Source: Flavobacteriia bacterium
Lineage (GTDB): Bacteria; Bacteroidota; Bacteroidia; Flavobacteriales; Schleiferiaceae
Assembly: GCA_013373425.1 (NCBI GenBank)
Contig: JABXHW010000038.1
Coordinates: forward strand, 1-64,000
DNA length: 64,000 bases
Direction of reading: 5' to 3'
The position numbers and the translations under genes are program-made. Every line of letters starts with the position of its first letter. Within the stretch, counting starts at the first letter, position 1. Below, piece after piece: positions 8,410 to 15,622 of the stretch. The notes beneath the pieces are model-generated. The model worked only from the letters and a program-made list of their open reading frames with translations, made no database searches and was not told the DNA's origin.

Positions 8410-9305
8410 TCGAGAATGAATTGAGCGATTACTCCTGCGAGTTCTGGATGCAGGGGTAAGTCTGCTCTTCCATAATAGGATGTTGCCAGTGCTCTTGATG
8501 AAGGCGCTCTTTTGAGCATGTGCCCCATTCCCTCGATGGTTACCAATTCAGCTGAAGGGTCGCACTCATTGAGTCGCTCTGCTTCACTCTGTGCCACTTG
8601 AATGTCGGTTTCACCTGATATAATCAAGACAGGACCATTCAAAGCGGCGATGGCCTCACATGGGTCGTATGAGTCCCAAGATCTGATGAAGCTCACATTT
8701 GGCTCGGAAACCATGCTTCGCATGATGAAGTGTGCTGGCTTCGGAGCATATCCCAAACGAATACTATCGAAATTAGAAGCAATGCCTTCATGATATTGTT
8801 CTGGAATCTGTGCTGTCAATTGGGTATATAGAATGTCATGAATTCGATTTCCCGCACCACAAAGACTAATTACTTTATCCACTTCTGGTCGATTCCCGAG
8901 CAAAAGCGCTGTTAGCGCTCCTTGCGAATGACCAATGATAGTGATGTGATTGTATCCACTATCTACGGCCACATCTACCCATCGCGAAGCAAGATCTACG
9001 AAGGCATCAAAGGTGAGAATCGAATCACTCGTGAATTGTTCAGGTGTTGCATTGAGCTTATCGGTATTCAGGGTGCTAATGCCATGAAGATTCAGACTAT
9101 CCGCAAGATAGAGCAGTGAGTTGCCCGTAACATTTCCAGAATTACCGTTACGATCTACCATGCCTGAACCTGGAATGATAATAGCCACATGACCTCCTTC
9201 GACCTTGTGCCATGCTGCTCTATAGTTACCATAAGGAGTTCGCACCATTACATCCTGTGAAAATGCGGGAAAACTCAGTAGTAGTGCGGCGATGAAAAGT
9301 TTCAT
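8406..9305 (-). CDS. Secreted alpha/beta hydrolase
   Basis: This 299-aa protein has a signal peptide (MKLFIAALLLSFPAFSQ) and an alpha/beta-hydrolase fold. Visible elements are the oxyanion region 'IIPGSGMVDRNGN', the nucleophile elbow 'GHSQGALTALL' and the acid strand 'PVLIISGETDIQV'. The catalytic His lies in 'IEGMGHMLKRAP'. It resembles bacterial serine esterase/aminopeptidase-like hydrolases that act in the periplasm; the substrate cannot be told. It is the last of three leftward genes (with 9337-10197 and 10194-10790) and may share their transcript. Confidence 0.88.
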   Translation of the reverse strand: MKLFIAALLLSFPAFSQDVMVRTPYGNYRAAWHKVEGGHVAIIIPGSGMVDRNGNSGNVTGNSLLYLADSLNLHGISTLNTDKLNATPEQFTSDSILTFDAFVDLASRWVDVAVDSGYNHITIIGHSQGALTALLLGNRPEVDKVISLCGAGNRIHDILYTQLTAQIPEQYHEGIASNFDSIRLGYAPKPAHFIMRSMVSEPNVSFIRSWDSYDPCEAIAALNGPVLIISGETDIQVAQSEAERLNECDPSAELVTIEGMGHMLKRAPSSRALATSYYGRADLPLHPELAGVIAQFILD

Positions 9306-9336
9306 AGTACTGAATTAGAAATAGCTAAAAGACAGG

Positions 9337-10197
9337 TTAGATGCATATGAACAGCCCTAAACTGATACTGATCCAATCTACAACATCGTCGTAAGTGTGG
9401 AGATAACTCGTTTCTTGATAGGTGAAAAGATCTGTCTCGTACTCGTAAAAATCGTAATTGTAGAATGTTCTGAAGTACGTTCCTTGTAGCGTGAACCCAA
9501 AGTTCTCCCAAGGTTTGTAAAGCAAGCGAAGTCCGGCTTGATAGCCGAATCCGTAACTCGATTCATTTTCCGCTTGGAAGTCTACGAAGTAGTAGCGGTT
9601 CGTATTATTCAGCTTGACGGTAGAATACGACTCGATGTGAAAATAATCGGTCATGTGACCTCCGCCTTGGACCGCTAGCGCATATCGACCTCGCGTGATC
9701 TGATAGCCAAGGTTGAGATGAAATGTGGTATTGGAGGCCGTAATTGGAGCATCGTTTTCATCGTCGGTGGGAGAAGGAATGACTAAATCGGTGCTGACCA
9801 CCGTGTAATCTCCTAGGTAATCTCCTAAGGACGCATTGAATTCTGATTCTTTGCCTGGAGCAAATGAGGACAGATTGAATCGCAGATTGGCAAAGAGCCC
9901 TTCACCCTCGTAGAAGCTGAGCTCAATTCCACCAGTAATTTGGCCCAGATTAAACCTTCCACCAGTAAGAAGGTCTGTAGGTTTTCCTATGTCCGTAGGT
10001 GAAAGTGCGTGCATATAACCTCCCCCCATATCCATGAGGATGAAATAATCGAACTGATTGATGGAGTAGATCCTTCTCCAATCATTACGTTCTTTTTGCT
10101 CCGATTCATCCTCATCAAAAATGTCGGGCAATTGCGCCGCGGCACTCACCGATATGATGGTCGCAGCAAAAATGTATAGGGCTTTAAGTGCTTTCAT
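9337..10197 (-). CDS. Putative outer-membrane beta-barrel protein
   Basis: I do not recognise a named family. The 286-aa product starts with a signal peptide ending 'SVSAAAQ'. The mature part alternates hydrophobic and aromatic residues as in a small outer-membrane barrel ('FHLNLGYQITRGRYALAVQG', 'YGFGYQAGLRLLYKPWENFG', 'TLQGTYFRTFYNYDF'). It ends in a short hydrophobic stretch 'ISISLGLFICI', where a barrel's last strand would lie. It overlaps the upstream lipoprotein gene by 4 nt (ATGA), so the two are co-translated. The role is unknown; an envelope protein working with its partner lipoprotein is the simplest inference. Confidence 0.65.
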   Translation of the reverse strand: MKALKALYIFAATIISVSAAAQLPDIFDEDESEQKERNDWRRIYSINQFDYFILMDMGGGYMHALSPTDIGKPTDLLTGGRFNLGQITGGIELSFYEGEGLFANLRFNLSSFAPGKESEFNASLGDYLGDYTVVSTDLVIPSPTDDENDAPITASNTTFHLNLGYQITRGRYALAVQGGGHMTDYFHIESYSTVKLNNTNRYYFVDFQAENESSYGFGYQAGLRLLYKPWENFGFTLQGTYFRTFYNYDFYEYETDLFTYQETSYLHTYDDVVDWISISLGLFICI

Positions 10198-10790
10198 CGG
10201 AGGTAAATCGGTTGAGTGGTAGAGGTAATGACTGAGCCATCAGCCAATTCAACTTCAACAGTAAACTGATGCATGCCTTCAAAATCGAAATCGCCAAGGA
10301 GTAGGGCAGTGGCTCTTCGAGGGGCAATTTCTTCCACTTCGGTCACCTGGAATTGACGCAGCAATGCGCGGTACTCGTTTCCTGTGAATACATAGAATAA
10401 ACTCGAGATATCTGATCCGGCCAAGTACGCCGATGAGAAGTCGTTTTGAGTGATGATGCGCACGTCCACGATTCGTTCTCTCACGACATAAAGTGGAACC
10501 TGCTCTTGATTGGTACAAGCAAATGCTCCGTTCAATAGAAATGGAGTGTTCATCGAACAGACTTCATTTTCGGTCATCTCAACAGCCAACCGAATTGCAA
10601 AGGCTGCTGCTTCGGCTGTATCTGATACTGGAACTGCCGTTGCTCCTGAATTATCGAAATTCTCTGCCGTAACAGTGCAAAACTGGAAGGTTCCAACAAC
10701 GAGGGGATCTTCATCTGCACAACAACTGTATAGCAGGGTATCCACCACCCCAATGGTAAGGGCAAGGAATAAGATGGACTTCAATTTCAT
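10194..10790 (-). CDS. Putative lipoprotein of unknown function
   Basis: This 198-aa protein begins MKLKSILFLALTIGVVDTLLYSCC. The end of this hydrophobic segment fits a lipobox (LYSC), so it is probably lipidated. The mature part has several Cys residues ('CCADEDP', 'FQFCTV', 'NEVCSMNTP', 'GAFACTNQ') and a beta-rich C-terminus. It resembles small Bacteroidota DUF5034-type lipoproteins, but I cannot assign the family firmly. The start at 10790 is chosen because the longer ORF to 10853 lacks a signal peptide. It is translationally coupled to the barrel-like gene downstream. Confidence 0.62.
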   Translation of the reverse strand: MKLKSILFLALTIGVVDTLLYSCCADEDPLVVGTFQFCTVTAENFDNSGATAVPVSDTAEAAAFAIRLAVEMTENEVCSMNTPFLLNGAFACTNQEQVPLYVVRERIVDVRIITQNDFSSAYLAGSDISSLFYVFTGNEYRALLRQFQVTEVEEIAPRRATALLLGDFDFEGMHQFTVEVELADGSVITSTTQPIYLR

Positions 10791-10987
10791 TGGTAGCGCT
10801 AATTTGATTTTCAAGTTTACGAAAATAAGGGAATCACTTGAGCACGTATGCAAGTGAGCAGGTCAGAGGTGTCCACTTGACTGGAACAGGTTGAACCAAC
10901 TCCGTCCCTCGTCCTCCATCCCCATCTCTCCACTCCCGTTTTATCGCGATTGAAATTAATTCTTCCCACTAACGTTAAATCAATTTA

Positions 10988-10995
10988 TATCTTCG
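10988..10995 (+). promoter_or_regulatory. Candidate -7 promoter element for the DUF4836 operon
   Basis: TATCTTCG matches the Bacteroidota -7 consensus TAnnTTTG with one change. It lies 49 nt before the DUF4836 start. No clear -33 TTTG is seen at the right distance. The 134 nt to its left hold no gene. Confidence 0.4.
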
Positions 10996-11044
10996 TGGGG
11001 CTCTCTGTTAGCACACATTTTTAAGTTTCATTTAATACAGTAAA

Positions 11045-12709
11045 ATGACTGTTTCAACTAGACCTACTTTCTCAATGAGCAGGGCACTTATGTTATTGAT
11101 GTCGGTATTCTTCCTGGCATCTTGTACTGACCCAGGACCACAAAACGTGAATGTTGTCCCAAGCGACGCATCTGCGGTAGCAACCTTTGACTTTTACTCT
11201 ATTGCCAAGAAAGGCAAGCTCGATGAATTCAAGGAGTTCAAGACATACCCAAAAATTAGCGAGTTCTTGAATGAAGAAAGCGAAGTACTCGGCGATCTAT
11301 TTTCTCAAATGATTGATGATCCATCTATCAGTGGAATCGACTGGTCGAAGAAGGCCATTTGGTTCATGGAAGGTATTGAATCTCCTTCTGCATACATGGT
11401 GCTTGAGATGGATGATAAAGCCAAGTTCCGCGCAATGTTGGACAAGGTGAAGGAAGAGGCTGCGGCTGATGCTGAAGATATCAAGTCGGGTGAAGGCTTT
11501 GATTACATCGACGGTGGAGGTTCCATCATGGCATGGAACGACAACGTTGTTCTCATGAAAATGGATGGAGCATATGATAGCGAAGCTGCTTTATCAGACG
11601 TTGCTGAGCGCCTTGCGAATACACAAGAGAATTCAATCGCTGCCTCTGAGAAGTTCAATACTTTCTACAATGAAGGTAACGATGTAGCTTTCTGGATGCC
11701 AGTGGCTCAATTTTACGACATCTACTCCAATGCAATGAACAACATGTCTTCGGAAGCTATGCCGAGAATGGACTGGTTGTTCGAAGGTGAGTCTTTTGTG
11801 ATTGCAGCGTTGAACTTCAACAAAGACGATTACAGAATGACTATGCGCCTCGATCCTAGTGATGAGGTAAGAGCCAAACTCGACGAGATTTACACAGGTG
11901 AGCCGTTGGACGCTGACATCCTCAACTACCTTCCTGCTGATGCATACATGCTGATTACAGCACATAGCGCTAAAGATGCGAAGAGCACAGTGATGGAGCT
12001 ATACGGTGAAGACGCTTTTACCGGAATGGACGAAGTGATGGCAAATGCTGGTGTTCCGTTCAAGTACAGCGAAATCCTTGAATCATTCGGAGGAAACTTT
12101 GCAATGAGCATCTCATCTATTGCCATGGAGCCGTACATGCGAGAGCAGTACAACTACTACACTGGAGAAACAGAGATGGTTGAGGATATGCGTCCAAACA
12201 TGGGAATGTCCGCTGTTATCGATCTTACTAACCGTGATGTATTGGACTTTGCAATGGACACGTTGATGGTGATGTCTGAAGGCATGCTCGTTCAAGATGG
12301 TCAACAATACTATTTCGAGATTCCTGACATGGGAACAACTGTACGTGTAACTTACAACGAGGAGCGAGCGTTTATCACAACAATCGATGATGCGATGATT
12401 GCTTATCTCAATGGCGGTTATGGCGATGCGAGCTTGGGTAAGACCGACCTTGGTAAGAAGGCTGCTTCAATGAGCTTCTATATGTACTTCAATGCTGATA
12501 TGTCTACATACCCTGGTCAAATTCAGCAAATGATGAACAACCCAATGACGGCTCAAGCGAAGCCAGTGCTCGATATGTTGAAGAGCATCGAATTGCACCC
12601 AACGGGTGATTACGAAGGGTCATACATCATTAATTTCCACGAAACGGAGGATAATGCTCTCTATGACTTGTTGAGTTTGATGGATGACATGGGTGCTAGA
12701 TTCTTGTGA
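11045..12709 (+). CDS. DUF4836 family lipoprotein
   Basis: This 554-aa exported protein matches the DUF4836 pattern known from Bacteroidota. A signal peptide is followed by the lipobox 'FLASC', so it is probably anchored by lipid. The domain opens with 'VNVVPSDASAVATFDFYSIA' and contains 'WFMEGIESPSAYMVLEMDD' and 'YLPADAYMLITAHSAKDA'. No catalytic motif is apparent; the fold looks like repeated alpha-beta units. Its stop overlaps the GTG start of an ABC ATPase by 4 nt, followed by a permease. The tight coupling suggests the three work together. Function is unknown. Confidence 0.85.
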   Translation: MTVSTRPTFSMSRALMLLMSVFFLASCTDPGPQNVNVVPSDASAVATFDFYSIAKKGKLDEFKEFKTYPKISEFLNEESEVLGDLFSQMIDDPSISGIDWSKKAIWFMEGIESPSAYMVLEMDDKAKFRAMLDKVKEEAAADAEDIKSGEGFDYIDGGGSIMAWNDNVVLMKMDGAYDSEAALSDVAERLANTQENSIAASEKFNTFYNEGNDVAFWMPVAQFYDIYSNAMNNMSSEAMPRMDWLFEGESFVIAALNFNKDDYRMTMRLDPSDEVRAKLDEIYTGEPLDADILNYLPADAYMLITAHSAKDAKSTVMELYGEDAFTGMDEVMANAGVPFKYSEILESFGGNFAMSISSIAMEPYMREQYNYYTGETEMVEDMRPNMGMSAVIDLTNRDVLDFAMDTLMVMSEGMLVQDGQQYYFEIPDMGTTVRVTYNEERAFITTIDDAMIAYLNGGYGDASLGKTDLGKKAASMSFYMYFNADMSTYPGQIQQMMNNPMTAQAKPVLDMLKSIELHPTGDYEGSYIINFHETEDNALYDLLSLMDDMGARFL

Positions 12710-13326
12710 TTATCACGTTAAACAACATACGACCCACATATATGTCAGAAGCCGAGTTATCGGCTTCTGATGTTTATATGTCACCCAGCGTCACTTTCGA
12801 ATCTCCCAAGCGATACCTCATTCGTGCAGAATCTGGACATGGTAAGTCGAGTTTGCTCAACTTCATCTTTGGTTCGAATCCCTCATTTGTAGGAGACATC
12901 AATCCAAAACCAAATAGTAGCGAAGAGTGGAGGAAGTCGATGTTGAGCTATGTGTTTCAAGATTTGAAGCTGTTTCCCGAACTATCTGTGTGGGACAACT
13001 TGCAGTTGAAGAATCGACTCACTCAGCATAAAACAGACGATGAGATCAAAGTGTATCTCAATGAACTTGGGATAGATTCAAAAGCAAATGAGAAGGTAGA
13101 GAAGTTGTCCTTAGGTCAACGTCAGCGTGTGGCTGTTATCCGCGCTTTATGTCAGCCTTTCCACATGCTATTACTGGATGAGCCGTTTAGTCACCTCGAC
13201 GATTCCAACCGTGCTAAGATTGCCGCTCTGATTGAACGTGAGCTCGATTCTCGTAACGCCGGACTCTTGGTGACATCATTGGGGCCGGATGACACATTCA
13301 ACTACGATATAGAATACCGCCTCTGA
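12706..13326 (+). CDS. Degenerate ABC transporter ATP-binding protein
   Basis: A 206-aa ABC ATPase of the LolD/MacB size class, starting with GTG inside the DUF4836 stop. It keeps a Walker A ('ESGHGKSSLLNFIFG'), a Q-loop ('FQDLKLFPELSVWDNL'), the signature 'LSLGQRQRVAVIRAL' and Walker B with D-loop ('MLLLDEPFSHLD'). The switch His is missing: the usual 'VTH' position reads 'VTSLGPDD'. The N-terminal A-loop region is also atypical and carries an unusual insertion. ATP hydrolysis may therefore be slow or lost, so the ATPase could be mainly a nucleotide-controlled regulator. It is coupled by TGATG to the permease gene that follows. Confidence 0.85.
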   Translation: MIITLNNIRPTYMSEAELSASDVYMSPSVTFESPKRYLIRAESGHGKSSLLNFIFGSNPSFVGDINPKPNSSEEWRKSMLSYVFQDLKLFPELSVWDNLQLKNRLTQHKTDDEIKVYLNELGIDSKANEKVEKLSLGQRQRVAVIRALCQPFHMLLLDEPFSHLDDSNRAKIAALIERELDSRNAGLLVTSLGPDDTFNYDIEYRL

Positions 13327-14498
13327 TGTTAGCACGATTACAAATCAAAACATTGATGCCGCTTCAGCTGATTGGATACGCGGTGTCGCTAGTTATTGGA
13401 GTATTCTTAGTGTTAGTGGTGGCTCAGGCCTACATTGATTTACGCCCTGTGCTCTCCGAACAAGCTGAGGTTTTTGAATCTGAATCCGCTATTCTGACGA
13501 AGAAAGTGTCGGTGTTCAGTTCAGTAGATAAAGGCCGAATTTATTTTACCTCGGATGAAATTGATGAACTAAGGGAACAGCCTTATATCGACGAAGTGGG
13601 GGCATTCAACAGTGCATCTTTTCAGATTTGGGCGGTAGCAGAAGTAGGTCAAAGCGGTCAGTCGGTTCGCTCCGATCTCTTCTTCGAAAGCGTTCCGAAT
13701 CGCTTTGTAGATGTCCAGGACGAGGCTTGGAAATGGGAGGATGGCGATACGTTGATTCCTATCATTGTACCGAAAGATTATATTGACTTATACAACTTCG
13801 GCTTTGCTGAGAGTCAAGGTCTGCCGGTAATGTCTGAAAGCACCGTAAAAGGGTTTGCTTTTAAAATCATCCTTAGTGGTGCGGGTAAGAGTAATCAGTA
13901 TTACGGGGCAGTGGTTGGATTTTCGAATAAGCTGAATTCCATACTCGTTCCAGACGAATTCATGCAGTGGGCAAATGCTACTTATGGAATGGGTGAGGAA
14001 AATCGCTCAAGTCGTTTGCTTATTTCGCTAGATGACCCGACGGACGAACGTTTTCTGACTTTGATTAATGAAAACGGATATGTGTTGAATGAAGAGAAAC
14101 TGGAGCAAAGCAGACTGAACTTCTTGTTCAAGTCTTCAATTCAGTTTACTGCGTTTCTAGCATTGGTCATAATGATTCTCTCCATTGGTTTCTTAAGCCT
14201 GAGTATCAATCTTATGATGCAAAAACATGAGAAGGTGATTCGAAACCTATGGCTGATGGGATATTCACACGTTCAGATTTCGAGATTCTACCAGTTGATT
14301 ATTACGGGGCTCACGCTCACAGGAGTAACCATTGCTCTGATGCTCGCTACAATCTTCAGAGCAGAACTTGGAGAGTTGCTGAGCAGCACTTTGAAATCAG
14401 AACTTCAGCAGAATTGGCTATGGCTATATGCGCTGGGAATATTTATAGTGCTCTCCGGATTCTTCAGTTGGAGAGTCTATCGAAAGGTGAAGAGTTAA
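13326..14498 (+). CDS. FtsX/MacB-like ABC permease
   Basis: A 390-aa permease-like protein with one N-terminal transmembrane helix (about residues 14-38), a large extracytoplasmic domain, and three C-terminal helices from about residue 275 ('FTAFLALVIMILSIGFLSLS', then two more). That is the FtsX/MacB four-helix plan. The segment 'QKHEKVIRNLWLMGYSHVQI' fits the cytosolic coupling helix of FtsX-type permeases. Together with the preceding ATPase and DUF4836 lipoprotein it may form an envelope mechanotransmission or lipoprotein-handling complex; this is inference from family and context. A terminator follows. Confidence 0.83.
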   Translation: MLARLQIKTLMPLQLIGYAVSLVIGVFLVLVVAQAYIDLRPVLSEQAEVFESESAILTKKVSVFSSVDKGRIYFTSDEIDELREQPYIDEVGAFNSASFQIWAVAEVGQSGQSVRSDLFFESVPNRFVDVQDEAWKWEDGDTLIPIIVPKDYIDLYNFGFAESQGLPVMSESTVKGFAFKIILSGAGKSNQYYGAVVGFSNKLNSILVPDEFMQWANATYGMGEENRSSRLLISLDDPTDERFLTLINENGYVLNEEKLEQSRLNFLFKSSIQFTAFLALVIMILSIGFLSLSINLMMQKHEKVIRNLWLMGYSHVQISRFYQLIITGLTLTGVTIALMLATIFRAELGELLSSTLKSELQQNWLWLYALGIFIVLSGFFSWRVYRKVKS

Positions 14499-14509
14499 GT
14501 TGTGAAATA

Positions 14510-14540
14510 AAAAAAGCCTCCAGTTCGGGGGCATTTTTAT
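14510..14540 (+). terminator. Terminator of the DUF4836-ABC operon
   Basis: GCCTCC and GGGGGC pair (one G-T wobble) around a 5-nt loop, then ATTTTTATT follows. It lies 17 nt after the permease stop. The next 60 nt hold another short hairpin (CCTCC/GGAGG near 14581-14598) and no gene. Confidence 0.8.
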
Positions 14541-14600
14541 TGGTTGCATCGCTTCACTCAGCGACGATTCCATTTCAAACCTCCTCACTTAGGGAGGGGA

Positions 14601-14638
14601 AAAAACAAAAGCCCCCCAGAATAATCTGAAGGGCTTTT
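14601..14638 (-). terminator. Displaced ancestral terminator of the tRNA-Met gene
   Basis: AAAAGCCC and GGGCTTTT enclose an inner CAGA/TCTG stem. On the minus strand it is followed by TTTTGTTTTTT. It lies 5 nt beyond the duplicated tRNA 3' end at 14644-14660. Before integration it would therefore have terminated the tRNA-Met transcript. It has no other leftward gene to serve until the element's XRE gene. Confidence 0.72.
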
Positions 14639-14643
14639 CCCGA

Positions 14644-14660
14644 GTAGCGAGGACGGGAGT
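14644..14660. repeat. att direct repeat, left end (displaced tRNA 3' end)
   Basis: GTAGCGAGGACGGGAGT is identical to bases 23580-23596 and copies the last 16 nt of tRNA-Met plus one base. Similarity stops after base 14660. From there to 14760 are two hairpins: TTGA/TCAA-based near 14680-14705, and TTCTCAA-AAA-TTGAGAA at 14712-14728. These could be integrase or excisionase arm sites; no gene is seen. Confidence 0.9.
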
Positions 14661-14760
14661 GTTATTCCGCGCTTTTTAAACCGTAAACCCTTGATTATCA
14701 AGGTTTGATTCTTCTCAAAAATTGAGAAAATAGTGCTTTTTCGGTGCCGGCATCTGATTC

Positions 14761-15126
14761 TCAAATAAAGGCCGAAATGTCTTGAAGGACCTTGCTTTTT
14801 GCCTTCTCTTCGGAGCTGTCGGACGTCTTCCAGTTTTCCTCTAAATACCTTTTCATTGTATTGAACACGTGTTTTTGTCCATACAACAAAGGGTTGCTCT
14901 CTGGCACTGGAGCATCCTTTTGATCTTGAATGTAGAAGTGATACATCGACAATCCTGAATCTCTACAGATGTCTGCGAGCTGCTGCACATCGAGTTGAGA
15001 CTCACCTTCTAGAATGCGTCTCAAACGCATATAGCTCATTTGATATTTCTCAGCAAACTCGCGCTGAGTGTAGTCTGAAGCTTTGACAAACTCCACAAAA
15101 AGGCTTGTGTTGAAACGCATATTCAC
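14761..15126 (-). CDS. XRE-like repressor
   Basis: This 121-aa protein has a helix-turn-helix of the XRE/Cro-cI type in its first 60 residues: 'YTQREFAEKYQMSYMRLRRILEGESQLDVQQL'. A short C-terminal helical part is probably for dimerisation. It lacks a LexA-like protease domain, so induction would need another signal. It is divergent from the rightward phage-like genes with a 72-nt shared promoter region holding an inverted ATCAAAA repeat. The likely job is repression of the rightward genes, as a lysogeny-type switch. ATG at 15126 or 15120 could be the start. Confidence 0.8.
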   Translation of the reverse strand: MNMRFNTSLFVEFVKASDYTQREFAEKYQMSYMRLRRILEGESQLDVQQLADICRDSGLSMYHFYIQDQKDAPVPESNPLLYGQKHVFNTMKRYLEENWKTSDSSEEKAKSKVLQDISAFI

Positions 15127-15137
15127 AAGATTTTAGC

Positions 15138-15176
15138 ATCAAAACGATACTGTGAGTTACATTTTTGATACTTTTG
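15138..15176 (+). promoter_or_regulatory. Divergent switch region: operator and promoter
   Basis: ATCAAAA (15138-15144) and its inverse TTTTGAT (15163-15169) are separated by 18 nt. A perfect -7 box TACTTTTG (15169-15176) overlaps the right half-site and points to the gene at 15199. On the minus strand TCGTTTTG resembles a -7 box for the repressor. GATACT also occurs twice, 21 nt apart. Binding by the neighbouring XRE protein is inferred. Confidence 0.6.
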
Positions 15177-15198
15177 GAAAAATTCAAAGTTTTAGCAA

Positions 15199-15411
15199 AT
15201 GTACGAACCTAAGTCAAAGCGAGTCCAAAAGCGTGCCAAGCAGATCACTAATGATTTCGTAGATGGGCTTGAGAGGGGTATGAGTCCTTCAGACATGTAC
15301 CCCATACTAGCGAAGCGATATGAATTTACGGAAGCATATATCCGAAAGCTCATTCCAGTAAAAGAGGCCCGAAAGGCTTTAGCTCTTCGATATGTCGGTG
15401 CGCAGGGTTGA
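15199..15411 (+). CDS. Small basic HTH-like phage protein
   Basis: A 70-aa protein without a recognised family. It is helical and basic, with a segment that could form a helix-turn-helix ('MSPSDMYPILAKRYEFTEAY' followed by 'IRKLIPVKEARKAL'). It is the first rightward gene after the switch, 22 nt after a good -7 box, so it may act as an early regulator or excisionase-like factor. Its last 20 nt overlap the next, frameshifted, reading frame. Being real is supported by position, coupling and lack of a competing frame. Confidence 0.62.
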   Translation: MYEPKSKRVQKRAKQITNDFVDGLERGMSPSDMYPILAKRYEFTEAYIRKLIPVKEARKALALRYVGAQG

Positions 15412-15609
15412 TCTCTCCGCTTTCGGAATGATGGCTTGTCACGGCTGTGGTAAGCCTGTTTCTGTAGATGCGCATCAATTCAAATCAACGGCACGACCAT
15501 TCCTATTCCGTTAGGTGTCGTTTGGCCTATTGAGTCAAGAGACGGCTATTTAGAAGTTGAAATAGTAGATCCTGCAGGCGGAACGATTTGGATGTTGTTC
15601 ACTGATTAA
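15392..15609 (+). pseudogene. Frameshifted small phage gene
   Basis: Frame 2 from the ATG at 15392 reads 'MSVRRVDLSAFGMMACHGCG' and on to 'SVDAHQFK', then meets a stop 27 nt later. Frame 1 continues directly as 'INGTTIPIPLGVVWPIESRD' and 'VEIVDPAGGTIWMLFTD', ending in TAA 14 nt before the next gene. One missing A in the run at about 15482-15484 (TTCAAATC for TTCAAAATC) would join them into a 72-aa protein with a CxxC motif. The site does not match a canonical -1 slippery heptamer. It may be a true mutation, a sequencing error, or unusual recoding. No family is recognised. Confidence 0.6.
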
Positions 15610-15622
15610 CTGATAAGCCAAG

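Noticed and set aside
14712-14728. TTCTCAA-AAA-TTGAGAA hairpin as terminator of the XRE gene
   Set aside because: No T-run follows on the minus strand; an integrase or regulator site is as likely.
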